64,000 nucleotides of DNA, taken from the NCBI RefSeq assembly GCF_900177295.1, contig NZ_FWZX01000018.1, positions 62,001 to 126,000 of the forward strand. Direction: 5' to 3'. This stretch comes from Tistlia consotensis USBA 355. Lineage in GTDB: Bacteria; Pseudomonadota; Alphaproteobacteria; Kiloniellales; DSM-21159. Positions within the stretch are counted from its first letter, which is position 1; the number at the start of each line of letters is the position of its first letter. This document shows positions 49,386 to 57,277 of the stretch, in pieces. The notes under the pieces are model-generated. The model ran no database searches and had not been told where the DNA came from. It was given only the letters and a program-made list of their open reading frames with translations. Position numbers and translations under genes: made by a program.

Positions 49386-49814
49386 TCAGGCGTAGCCGCC
49401 GGTCGCCAGATGGTCGAGGTAGTCGCGCACGGCGGTCGCCTGGCCCGACTTCACCAGGGCCTCGGCGGTGCGCCCGCCGAAGGCCGGGATCGGCTCAGCC
49501 CGGTACCAGGCCATCGCCTGCGTCGCGCCGCCCGCCCAGCCCTGGACGAGGTTGATGATCTCCAGCATCTCGCGCACGCGGCTCTGAGCCTTGGGCCCGT
49601 TGCGGCGGCTGGCCTTCTGGAAGACCTCGCGGCCGAGGCCTGCGGTGTCGGCAAGCTGAGCCTTGGACATGCTGAAAGTCTCTGCCACCTCGTCGACCTT
49701 CACAGTGCCGCGCTCGTCCATCAGGCTGGCGATCGAGAACCGGCCGGTCGCGATATGGCGGACGATCCTGCCCACGCGCGCCGGGCCTCGGGTCGCCTTC
49801 GCTGCTTGCGTCAT
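49386..49814 (-). CDS. Xre/MbcA/ParS-type antitoxin
   Basis: Antitoxin partner of the RES toxin, 142 residues. A helix-turn-helix region (VDEVAETFSMSKAQLADTAG) at about residues 38-57 is followed by the toxin-binding DUF2384 part (VREMLEIINLVQGWAGG, AMAWYRAEPIPAFGGRTAEA). ATG at 49814 is chosen because GGAG stands eight bases upstream; a start at 49826 lacks one. A TATATT hexamer on the minus strand near 49847-49852 could be the -10 element, and the antitoxin probably represses its own promoter. Confidence 0.85.
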   Translation of the reverse strand: MTQAAKATRGPARVGRIVRHIATGRFSIASLMDERGTVKVDEVAETFSMSKAQLADTAGLGREVFQKASRRNGPKAQSRVREMLEIINLVQGWAGGATQAMAWYRAEPIPAFGGRTAEALVKSGQATAVRDYLDHLATGGYA

Positions 49815-49885
49815 CTGCCGCTCCATTGACCGATATTGCGGTAAAAATATAGTCCAGAGCGCCTGATTGCAAGGACGGGGCGCAA

Positions 49886-49993
49886 GCGCGGATCGAGGAG
49901 GCCTGCCGGATTGCGGGCCGGCCGCCGCTCCTCTCCGGAGGCTCCGGCCGTGCGCCGCAGGACTGGAAAATCCGGGCGGACGGCGGCACATAG
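49886..49993 (+). pseudogene. Remnant of a class III cyclase gene
   Basis: The forward frame reads ARIEEACRIAGRPPLLSGG and then a degenerate tail to TAG at 49991. This matches the end of the cyclase catalytic domain; the full gene at 38181-39305 has ARIEEACRTAGHPLLVSG, and 20 bases are identical between them (CGGATCGAGGAGGCCTGCCG). Nothing upstream of the motif remains because the toxin-antitoxin pair lies there, so this is a gene fragment cut off by that module or a deletion. Confidence 0.7.
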
Positions 49994-50000
49994 GGGCGTC

Positions 50001-50096
50001 ATGACCGAGACCGCCCTGCCCGCACCGCCCGACCGCCGCCTCTCCGTCGCGCCGATGATGGACTGGAGAGAGACACTAATCTTTTCAATCGGTTAG
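50001..50096 (+). pseudogene. dusA: 5' fragment of tRNA-dihydrouridine synthase A gene
   Basis: ATG at 50001 opens MTETALPAPPDRRLSVAPMMDW, the N-terminus of DusA, where native proteins continue TDRHCRYF. After base 50067 the sequence departs and stops within ten codons. DusA modifies uridine in tRNA; its 5' end is a known integration hotspot for proteobacterial islands, and the break falls at the expected att site. The rest of dusA is not in the window and should lie at the far end of the island, possibly with a replaced 5' end. Confidence 0.88.
50040..50067. other. Predicted attachment site (attL/attR) in dusA
   Basis: The 28 bases encode LSVAPMMDW of dusA and end where dusA homology ends. 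Islands that enter dusA recombine at this conserved segment. A second copy should occur at the other island end, outside this window; none was found within it. Confidence 0.7.
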
Positions 50097-50498
50097 ATGT
50101 CCGCGTGTACAGAACTTGTACACGCCTGTTCCACTTTTCTTTCCTATCCGTTCGCGCGCACCCGATCCGTCCAGCCCCCGATTCCCGCCGCGACACCGCC
50201 GTCACGCGCCGTCCGCCGACCTGCTTCGCCTAAGCTACCGTTGGGGCGAAGTCCTTGAGGTCTCGATTTGCGACTTCAAACCCCGGGCCATGGTGACTTG
50301 CTCCCGACCGTTCAGCGCCGCTGATGCGTGGAACGTCGGACCGTGGGCGGGATTGCGTTGGGTGCGTCACGGGCACCCAGCAAGCCACGCGGCGAACTGC
50401 CGCCCCCTCAATACCACTCCGGATTCTTCAGATGTCTCCGAGAACGTCACTGGGGCTGCCCAGATCTATCGCATGCCCGGATGACGGATTCGGCTGCA
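50097..50498. other. Non-coding left end of the island
   Basis: About 400 bases with no supported gene. A perfect inverted repeat GCGTGTAC-AGAACTT-GTACACGC lies at 50103-50125, 36 bases from the att segment, and is followed by a pyrimidine-rich stretch. It could be an accessory binding site for recombination proteins or a terminator; the sequence does not decide. Confidence 0.5.
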
Positions 50499-50996
50499 TC
50501 ACCGGTTGGCTCTCGCCTCCCATGCACCGGTGACTTCGAGGCGAGAGGTGCTCCCGGAAAGGAAACGCTCGCAGGCGTCCAGCGTTTGCGAAACCTCCCT
50601 GCGGGCGGGACCGCGCAGGGCGCACTCCCAGATCGTAAGTTGCCGCCAGCCGGCTAGGCTCAGCGCCTCGGCTGCGCGGGCGTCTCGCGCCCGGTTTGCC
50701 TCTATCTTGGTCTTCCAGAAATCTGCGCGCGTCGCCGGAATGCGGAACATCGGGCAATCGTGGCCGTGCCAGAAGCAGCCGTGGATCAAAATCACTGCAC
50801 GGCGCCGAGGGAACACCAGATCGGGCCGTCCGGGCAGGTCTTGCGCGTGCAGTCGGAATCGAAACCCGCGAGCGTGGAGGCCGCGCCTGACCAGCATCTC
50901 CGGCTTGGTGTCGCGGCCACGGATGCGACTCATATTGAAGCTGCGGCGCTCCGGCGAGTGCACATCAGACCCCGGTGAGCCCGCCTGCTTGTCCAT
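50499..50996 (-). CDS. vsr: Very short patch repair endonuclease
   Basis: Vsr nuclease, 165 residues, which nicks beside T:G mismatches formed when 5-methylcytosine deaminates. Family motifs are MSRIRGRDTKPEMLVRR at about residues 22-38, the catalytic Asp in LPGRPDLVFP and the HGCFWHGHDCP zinc/active-site region. It is the last gene of a minus-strand operon, two bases after the unknown gene and downstream of the C5 cytosine methyltransferase that would create its substrate. Confidence 0.95.
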   Translation of the reverse strand: MDKQAGSPGSDVHSPERRSFNMSRIRGRDTKPEMLVRRGLHARGFRFRLHAQDLPGRPDLVFPRRRAVILIHGCFWHGHDCPMFRIPATRADFWKTKIEANRARDARAAEALSLAGWRQLTIWECALRGPARREVSQTLDACERFLSGSTSRLEVTGAWEARANR

Positions 50997-50998
50997 CT

Positions 50999-51547
50999 TC
51001 AGATGAAAGCTGCCTGCTGAAGAGGTCGCTGGATGGCTACTCGCGCAGGTACGGGCGGAAACAGCTCGGCCAGGGTCTCAAACTCGGGCGAATTGTCGTG
51101 GAAGATGGCAACGCTCTGCTGCAGCGCTCCGTCGAGTGTCGCTGCAAGACCAGCCTGAATCAGGCGCTGCGAGCGCCGGCCAACGAAGGTCAGAAGGATT
51201 GGTGTGGAACCATCGTTGTGGCGGACGGACCGGATGAGGGCAAAGTCTTTGCTATCGAGGCCAGCGAAGATCTCGCCCTCAAGCTGGCGACCACCAAGAC
51301 GCCAGTTCTTGCCCCCCTTGTTGATCCGCCGCTGTTCACGGTTGTTCACCGGCCCGTAGAGGCAGATGCAATCGAACTCCGCCCCTTTGTCCCGGACGAT
51401 ATCCGGATGAAGGAGCTGTTCTGCCGCCGGCGCCGTGAGCGCGATCGCACGCTGTTTGCTCGTGGTGGCCCGACGATGCGCGGAGAACAACCCCATGTCC
51501 GAGTCGGTCAGCGACCGGACGATGATAAGCCCGGAAGAATTGCTCAC
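50999..51547 (-). CDS. Unknown protein between methyltransferase and vsr, possible DNA-binding restriction component
   Basis: A 182-residue protein I cannot assign with certainty. It begins LIIVRSLTDSDMGLFSAHRR and contains KQRAIALTAPAAEQLLHPDI and DKDFALIR-like segments (GLDSKDFALIRSVRHNDGS). The start resembles proteins with a B3-like DNA-recognition fold found beside restriction enzymes, which is a weak impression only. Its ATG overlaps the methyltransferase stop by four bases and its stop is two bases before vsr, so it belongs to the modification operon. It may be the specificity or restriction subunit for the locus. Confidence 0.6.
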   Translation of the reverse strand: MSNSSGLIIVRSLTDSDMGLFSAHRRATTSKQRAIALTAPAAEQLLHPDIVRDKGAEFDCICLYGPVNNREQRRINKGGKNWRLGGRQLEGEIFAGLDSKDFALIRSVRHNDGSTPILLTFVGRRSQRLIQAGLAATLDGALQQSVAIFHDNSPEFETLAELFPPVPARVAIQRPLQQAAFI

Positions 51548-53058
51548 CTGGTTCCCGCTCCAACCGTTCTGTGGGTGTCTTCGTCCTCGGCGGCGTCCTG
51601 CGCGACCAGTTGCGTCTTGAGGCTCAGGCCGATCTGCTTGGCGAGGAGCGGCGGGACCGCGTTGCCTATCTGGCGGAACGCCGGGTTCATGGTGCCCTTG
51701 AACACGAAGCCATCCGGGAATGACTGCAGTCGCGCGGCCTCCCGGACCGATATCGGGCGGGCCTGATCACTGTCGTAGTGAATGTGGCTGTAGCCATCCT
51801 TTCCAAGGTGCGCGAGGAGCGTGCGGGCAGGGCCATCGCGTTCCATCTTCCGCCACTTGTTCGGAAACTTGCTCGAGTCATACGGCGGCACGATACGAGC
51901 CTTGAGCTCCACCCACTCGTCCGATCCTTCCGGGAGGGCCTCGCCTGCCAGCCGGCGCTCGGCGACACGCGCCTCAAGGAGTGACAGCGCGTAACGATGG
52001 GCTTCAGGGTACTGATCGCCCGGCTGCAACCCGGCGAAGATCTGATAGTCTCGGGGCAGGTACCGGATAACATGGTCGTAGATTGCGGCTCCCCCCTCGT
52101 AGCCAGCCCAGGTCCGCATCAGAGAGACGTATGCGTTCGGGCGATCGGTGGCCGGATAGGGGACCGCCACGTCGAAGCCGCGCCGGCCCCTCCGCAGGGT
52201 TCCTGCCGCCAGCGCCTCTCGTGCGAAGATCGGAGGAAGGTCTGCGATCGCCGCTTCGGCTGTCACGGCCGGCGGCAGGTCTTTCGAAGCAGATGGCGCC
52301 TCGCAATAGTGGTGCGCGCCGCGAGCGTCCGCTTGACCCCCGAGCAGCTTCAGAGCGACCGCCCGCGTACCGCTGTAGCCCGATGGTAACTCTATCCAGT
52401 GGGTGGGCGCAGGAATCCTGACTTCGGCCGCCGCATCCTTGTGGATGGCGATGAGGATCATCCGCTCGCGCATTTGAGGTACGCCGTAGAAGGCTGCGTT
52501 CAGAAGCGAGTAGCGACAGACGTAGCCCTTCGCAGCGAGGACCTCGGCGATCTCCTCGGCGAGATTATGCCCCCCATGGTTCAGCATGTCGGGGACGTTT
52601 TCCATCACCACGGCTACGGGCGCGCACGCCTCCACGTAACGGAGGTACTCGATATAGAGCCGCGCGCGCGCGTCATGGCGGAAGGCTTCCGGATGCTCGG
52701 CAACCTCGCGGAGTTTCGAGCGCCCCACGCGGGCGAACGCCTGACACGGAGGGCCGCCGACCAGCACGTCGAAGGCCTGCGCCACATCCCCAAGTCCGAG
52801 CGCCTCCGCAAGCGCCGCTGGCGGTGTTTTTGTAATGTCGCGCGCTACCGCATGACGCGCATCACGTGGATGGAAGTTGGCGCCGTGGGAACGGGCGGCG
52901 TCCGGATCAAACTCGACGGCTGCGGCGACCTCGTATCCTGCGGCTTTGAAGCCTAGCGAAAGACCCCCACATCCCGAAAAGAGGTCAAGCACACGGGGCT
53001 GGCTACCCGCCCGAAGGCGATCGATCTTTCGGTGCAACGTCTGCGCTACGTCCTTCAC
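51544..53058 (-). CDS. DNA (cytosine-5-)-methyltransferase
   Basis: Complete C5 cytosine methyltransferase, 504 residues. Motif I is VLDLFSGCGGLSLGF near residues 23-37, motif IV with the nucleophile Cys is VGGPPCQAFARVG near 101-113, motif VI VVMENVPDML, motif VIII QMRERMILIA, motif IX REAARLQSFPD and motif X QIGNAVPPLLAKQIG. The target-recognition part lies at about 230-400. It overlaps the CopG-like gene upstream and the unknown gene downstream. The target sequence cannot be read off. A nearby vsr suggests real 5-methylcytosine formation. Confidence 0.95.
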   Translation of the reverse strand: MKDVAQTLHRKIDRLRAGSQPRVLDLFSGCGGLSLGFKAAGYEVAAAVEFDPDAARSHGANFHPRDARHAVARDITKTPPAALAEALGLGDVAQAFDVLVGGPPCQAFARVGRSKLREVAEHPEAFRHDARARLYIEYLRYVEACAPVAVVMENVPDMLNHGGHNLAEEIAEVLAAKGYVCRYSLLNAAFYGVPQMRERMILIAIHKDAAAEVRIPAPTHWIELPSGYSGTRAVALKLLGGQADARGAHHYCEAPSASKDLPPAVTAEAAIADLPPIFAREALAAGTLRRGRRGFDVAVPYPATDRPNAYVSLMRTWAGYEGGAAIYDHVIRYLPRDYQIFAGLQPGDQYPEAHRYALSLLEARVAERRLAGEALPEGSDEWVELKARIVPPYDSSKFPNKWRKMERDGPARTLLAHLGKDGYSHIHYDSDQARPISVREAARLQSFPDGFVFKGTMNPAFRQIGNAVPPLLAKQIGLSLKTQLVAQDAAEDEDTHRTVGAGTR

Positions 53059-53237
53059 CGCGCACCGTCCTCAATAGGGCGTCGCTCTGGAGCGCCGTAG
53101 CCTTCCCGTTCCAGGTATTCGCGGATCAGCCGCGCGATCAGCGTCGACTTCTTATGGCCCCGCATATCGCAATAGCGCTCGAAACGACGAGCCTCGTCAG
53201 GCCTCATCAGCACCTGAACGCGCACGGGTCCGCTCAT
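53055..53237 (-). CDS. Small CopG/ribbon-helix-helix-like protein
   Basis: A 60-residue protein MSGPVRVQVLMRPDEARRFE... with a short strand followed by two helices (RFERYCDMRGHKKSTLIARL, IREYLEREGYG), the layout of ribbon-helix-helix regulators. ATG at 53237 is preferred for AAAGGTGA just upstream; a longer frame to 53291 exists without a good start. It is the first gene of the modification operon, overlapping the methyltransferase start by four bases, and is a candidate controller of the divergent promoters. Confidence 0.7.
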   Translation of the reverse strand: MSGPVRVQVLMRPDEARRFERYCDMRGHKKSTLIARLIREYLEREGYGAPERRPIEDGAR

Positions 53238-53344
53238 CGAATCACCTTTTGTTCCGCCCACAGTCGCTGATGAGCAACCCCCGGTCAACACAAGTGTGCA
53301 TTTTTGCGGCCTCCGAGGTTGCTTGCGGTGAACGCTGTGTACAT

Positions 53345-53397
53345 ATGACCGAACGGTTGACGGAACGTCGGTATGATCTTACATGACCGATCGTTGA
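53345..53397. promoter_or_regulatory. Two direct repeats in the divergent promoter of the restriction locus
   Basis: ATGACCGAACGGTTGA (53345-53360) and ATGACCGATCGTTGA (53383-53397) are near-identical, 38 bases apart start to start, and each contains a small palindromic core. They lie 14 to 67 bases upstream of the HTH-Z1 gene in the 174-base divergent region, a fitting place for binding by the HTH domain of the Z1 protein or the CopG-like protein. GAGGTGA at 53395-53401 is the ribosome site and overlaps the second repeat. Confidence 0.5.
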
Positions 53398-53411
53398 GGT
53401 GAACTTGGCCA

Positions 53412-56267
53412 TTGGAGACAACGCTTTTGGCATTCGCCGACCGACTTCGCGATCTTCGCCGAGCGCGCGGCGAGTCCCTCCAGCAGACCGCTGACGCCGT
53501 GGGCGCGTCCAAGGCGCACATCTCTGATCTCGAGCGCGGCGCCGCCCGCAATCCCGGGCTGGAGCTGGTACGTGCGCTCGCGGCCCATTTCGAGGTCACG
53601 GTCTCGAACATTCTGGACGAAGCCTCCGCGACGCGGGTCGTCCCGGCCGCCGACAGCAGCCAGGTGACGGCATGGATCCGCATGATCCGCAAGGAACAGG
53701 CTGCCGGTCACGATCTGGAGACAGCCGCCGCGGAAGCGCGCGCAAGCTTCGAGAACATGCTGGGCGCATCGCTCGATGCACAGCAGGAGGCGAACTGGGC
53801 GGCGGCGCGCGAACAGATCAAGGAAGCCTTGGCCCGTCCGGTCGAGTTCCTCGGGACCCTCTCGCTGCGGAAACCCCGCCGGCCGCAGTGGTACTCCGGC
53901 GGAGCGCCCGGCGCGCTGCACTGGCCCGCCCTCGAAGCCTATCTCCTTACGCGGAAGGGGTGGAAGGCCGAGGCCGTTGCCTCCATCGACCGCAGCTCAA
54001 CCGAGGTGGTGTCCCTGCTGGAGAATCCGGCCCAGTCGACCTTCCGGGGGCGCGGTCTCGTCGTCGGTTACGTCCAGAGCGGCAAGACTGCCAACATGAC
54101 GGCGACGATCGCCAAGGCGGTCGACGCCGGATACCGGTTCATCATCGTCCTCGCCGGCCTGACCAACGCCCTGCGGCGGCAGACGCAGCGGCGTCTGGAG
54201 GACGATCTTCTGAAGCGGCACCGCCACAGCTGGCTCTTGCATACCACTGACGACACCACCGGCGATTTCCGCACCCCGGCCAACCGCTGGTTCGTGGTTA
54301 CCGAGCAGGCCCAGGTTGCGGTGGTGAAGAAGAACGTCACCCCGCTGCGGCAGCTCATCAAAACCATCGAGAAAACCATCCCCGCGCACCGCGAGCGTCT
54401 TCCGGTGCTGATCATCGATGACGAATGCGACCAGGCCAGCGTTAACGCCGGCGGCCAGTTCAACATCACCCAGATCAACCAGCTGATCCGCACCTTGCTC
54501 GCGCTGCTGCCGCGGGCCCAGTACGTGGGATACACCGCCACCCCGTTTGCAAACGTGCTGATCAATCCTGAGAAGCCGGCCGGCGGTCTGGACGACCTCT
54601 ATCCGGAGGACTTCATCACTGCGCTGCCGCTCCCGGACGACTACTTTGGTCCGGAGAGCCTGTTCGGCCGAGATCCGATCGACGCCGATCAGGAACAGCC
54701 CGACGAGCGTGGGCTGGACATGATCCGAACGGTCAGGACGAAGGAGGTCACCTTCTTGCGCCCAGCCTCGGCGCGCGGAAGGCATGCCTTCGAGCCTCAG
54801 ATGACGCCCTCTCTGCGACGGGCGCTGCGCTACTTCGTGCTTTCGACCGCGTGCCGCTACCTGCGCGGTCAGCGCGACCAGCACTGCTCGATGCTGGTGC
54901 ACACGACCGTCTACACCAGCACTCACCATCGTCTTGCCGATGTCATCCGCACCTGGATTGGTGAGTTCAAGGCTGAGCTTGCGTCGCCGCAGATCCACGA
55001 CCGTCTTGAGCGCCTGTGGCTCGCGGAGACCGCGCGGGTCGATCCTGAGCCTTTCGGCCGGGTCACGCCGTCGTATGCTGAGATCCGGCCGCTGTTGGGC
55101 GATGTGCTGGCGGATCTCGAAGTGGTGGTCGAGAACAGCGCCAGCGACACGCGCCTCGACTTCACCAGCGGGCCCCGTAAGTTCATCGTGGTCGGCGGCT
55201 CGGTGCTGGCCCGCGGCCTGACGATCGAGGGGCTGACTGTAAGCCTCTTCGTCCGCAGCTCCAGCCAGTACGACACCCTGCTCCAGATGGGCCGCTGGTT
55301 CGGCTATCGCCCCGGCTATGAGGACCTGCCTCGAATCTGGATGACCCCCGATCTTGAGGAGGCTTTCCGCGATCTCGCGACGGTAGAGGCGGAGATCCGC
55401 GCCGACATGGCGGTCTACCGCGAACAGGACCTGACCCCAGCCGATTTCGCGGTGCGGATCCGTCAAATTCCCGGCATGACTATTACCTCGGCCGCCAAAA
55501 TGATCGCCGCCGAGGCCTGCGACATCAGCTTCTCCGGAGAGCACCTCCAGACCATCCGCTTTCAGCACCGCAACGCGGCGCTGTTGCGCGACAACTGGGC
55601 TGCAGGCGCCCGGATGATCGACCGTGCGCTACGTAGCGCGCCCGTCGAAGCCGTCACAGGCGGACGTCTCATCCGCGGCGTTCCGCTCGACGTTGCGCTG
55701 GAGTTTCTGCGCGCCTACCAGGCTTCGGCGAAGGACAGCTTCTCCGCGGCTCTGCTCAGCTACATCGAATCAGAGGCCGCCCGAGCCGACGCGCCGTTCC
55801 AGACCTGGAACATCGGCGTCGTCGAACCCCGCAACGCCCTTCCGTCCGGCCAGCCGCTCGGTGGCCTGGGTCCCGTCTCGCTCGTCCGGCGCGCTCGCCT
55901 GAACATCGAGCGGGCGGACGGCGCGGCTGACATCAAGGCGCTGATGTCCCGGCGGGACGTGCTCATGGACGTTACGACCGCAACGCCCGCTACGGACTGG
56001 AACAGCGTCAAGCGCGTCCGCCAGCGGGAGATCGGCGACCGTACGCCGCTTCTGCTGCTCTATGCGATCGACCGTCTGTCGGAGCCCGCCAAGGACACCC
56101 ACTACCGTACGGCGCTCGACGCCGTGGCCGACGTCCTTGGCGTCGGGCTGATCCTTCCGGAGCGCGGACAGCGGCGCAGCTATGTCCGTGTGCGTCTACC
56201 GCAGGAGGACGCAGACGAGACCGAAGACGTCGCGGCTGATATGCCCGAGGCGGAGGGTGAAGTTTGA
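53412..56267 (+). CDS. HTH-Z1 domain fusion, superfamily II helicase-like restriction protein
   Basis: A 951-residue protein with an Xre-type helix-turn-helix at about residues 8-66 (FADRLRDLRRARGESLQQTA, SKAHISDLERGA), a helical linker, and a Z1-type helicase region. Walker A is GYVQSGKTANM near 219-229, the DEx motif LIIDDECDQAS near 332-342, motif III GYTATPFANVL near 376, and the second lobe has RGLTIEGLTVSLFVR and QMGRWFGYRPGYEDL. Z1 proteins occur in predicted restriction systems with MORC/MutL-like ATPases. The start is TTG at 53412 about ten bases after GAGGTGA. The fused HTH suggests that the effector controls its own operon. First of five overlapping genes. Confidence 0.9.
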   Translation: METTLLAFADRLRDLRRARGESLQQTADAVGASKAHISDLERGAARNPGLELVRALAAHFEVTVSNILDEASATRVVPAADSSQVTAWIRMIRKEQAAGHDLETAAAEARASFENMLGASLDAQQEANWAAAREQIKEALARPVEFLGTLSLRKPRRPQWYSGGAPGALHWPALEAYLLTRKGWKAEAVASIDRSSTEVVSLLENPAQSTFRGRGLVVGYVQSGKTANMTATIAKAVDAGYRFIIVLAGLTNALRRQTQRRLEDDLLKRHRHSWLLHTTDDTTGDFRTPANRWFVVTEQAQVAVVKKNVTPLRQLIKTIEKTIPAHRERLPVLIIDDECDQASVNAGGQFNITQINQLIRTLLALLPRAQYVGYTATPFANVLINPEKPAGGLDDLYPEDFITALPLPDDYFGPESLFGRDPIDADQEQPDERGLDMIRTVRTKEVTFLRPASARGRHAFEPQMTPSLRRALRYFVLSTACRYLRGQRDQHCSMLVHTTVYTSTHHRLADVIRTWIGEFKAELASPQIHDRLERLWLAETARVDPEPFGRVTPSYAEIRPLLGDVLADLEVVVENSASDTRLDFTSGPRKFIVVGGSVLARGLTIEGLTVSLFVRSSSQYDTLLQMGRWFGYRPGYEDLPRIWMTPDLEEAFRDLATVEAEIRADMAVYREQDLTPADFAVRIRQIPGMTITSAAKMIAAEACDISFSGEHLQTIRFQHRNAALLRDNWAAGARMIDRALRSAPVEAVTGGRLIRGVPLDVALEFLRAYQASAKDSFSAALLSYIESEAARADAPFQTWNIGVVEPRNALPSGQPLGGLGPVSLVRRARLNIERADGAADIKALMSRRDVLMDVTTATPATDWNSVKRVRQREIGDRTPLLLLYAIDRLSEPAKDTHYRTALDAVADVLGVGLILPERGQRRSYVRVRLPQEDADETEDVAADMPEAEGEV

Positions 56268-57277
56268 GCGTCGCAGACCTCTCCGCGCTCGCCTGGTCGA
56301 GGCTGCGCGAGGAGACCACGGCCGCTTCCCAGGAGCTCGGCATTCCCTCGCTCGCGCTTCCGGTGCGCACGGATCAGGGACCCGCCCGGCTGGCCCTGGG
56401 GCAGGACGGCCAGGCCCGCCTCCTGCTGCCGATTGCGCCCGGCGCGCCGTTCCCCCGGATTGTGGAGAGCCGCGGGCTCGGACTCCGCGACAGCCTGCTG
56501 ACCGCCGACGGGCGCGCGGTCCGGTTCATCGATCTGGCGTGTCGCGAGCCTGCGCTGGAGGATGTCTTCCGCGCCCTGGTAGCCGAGACTCTGGGCCGGC
56601 TACAGTCGGGCGATCGGCCGGACGTGGCGGTCGAGGGCGCGGTCCGCGACTTCCGGACCCTGCTTCTCCGCGCCCGGCCGGACGAGATCACGCTCGAGGC
56701 CGCGATCGGCCTGCTGGGCGAACTGAACGTTCTGAGCCGTCTGCTCACCGCCTCACCGGGCGCCTGGCGGGCGTGGAAGGGACCGGAAGGGGCACGGCAT
56801 GACTTCCGCGCCGGCGCGATCGCCATTGAGGTGAAAGCAACCGTCCGTGGGGCGGGTCGGACCATGACCGTTTCGGCGCTCGACCAGCTGCTGGAGCCGC
56901 CCGGTGGCGAGCTATTCGTCTACTGGCTGGCCTTCGAGCCCGACCCGGCCGGCGATCTCACAGTCCCTGCGCTCGTCCACCGCGTGCTGCAGCTGGCGGA
57001 CGACGTCGAAGGCCTGGCCAGCCTGCTGCTGGGAGCCGGTTACGATGTCGCCGCCGGGGACGCCTGGCTCGCCTGGCGCTTCTCGGCTCTCACCGCGGAG
57101 CTGTATGCGGTGCGGCCGGGCTTCCCGCGGCTGGTGCCGGACGACTTCGAGGGCGGCTCGCTACCGGTGGGCGTTTCCGGTTTCAGGTATGTCGTGGACC
57201 TCGGGGCCGCACTCGAATTCCGCCTCAGCGACGGGGAGGCGGGCGAACTCACGCGCCGCATCGCGCAATGTCTGTGA
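56264..57277 (+). CDS. PD-(D/E)XK motif protein (DUF4420-like nuclease)
   Basis: A 337-residue putative endonuclease. The acidic site appears as the Glu in GLLGELNVLSRL near residue 152, a WKGPEGARHDF stretch and IEVKAT near 188, the E...HDF...ExK order of the PD-(D/E)XK proteins found beside Z1 genes. It would be the DNA-cutting subunit. TTG at 56264 overlaps the Z1 stop codon (TTGA) with GGAGG upstream, and the gene overlaps the next by ten bases. Confidence 0.85.
   Translation: MSVADLSALAWSRLREETTAASQELGIPSLALPVRTDQGPARLALGQDGQARLLLPIAPGAPFPRIVESRGLGLRDSLLTADGRAVRFIDLACREPALEDVFRALVAETLGRLQSGDRPDVAVEGAVRDFRTLLLRARPDEITLEAAIGLLGELNVLSRLLTASPGAWRAWKGPEGARHDFRAGAIAIEVKATVRGAGRTMTVSALDQLLEPPGGELFVYWLAFEPDPAGDLTVPALVHRVLQLADDVEGLASLLLGAGYDVAAGDAWLAWRFSALTAELYAVRPGFPRLVPDDFEGGSLPVGVSGFRYVVDLGAALEFRLSDGEAGELTRRIAQCL

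Noticed and set aside
50103-50125. Palindrome near the dusA junction as a rho-independent terminator
   Set aside because: The 8-bp stem is followed by mixed pyrimidines rather than a clean T-run, so only a neutral description was given.
50116-50484. Possible 122-codon gene at the left end of the island
   Set aside because: Composition is irregular, no ribosome site or motif is visible, and several overlapping frames are open in the same place.
53055-53291. Longer N-terminal form of the CopG-like protein
   Set aside because: The extra 18 residues lack a ribosome site, whereas ATG 53237 has one and begins the recognisable fold.
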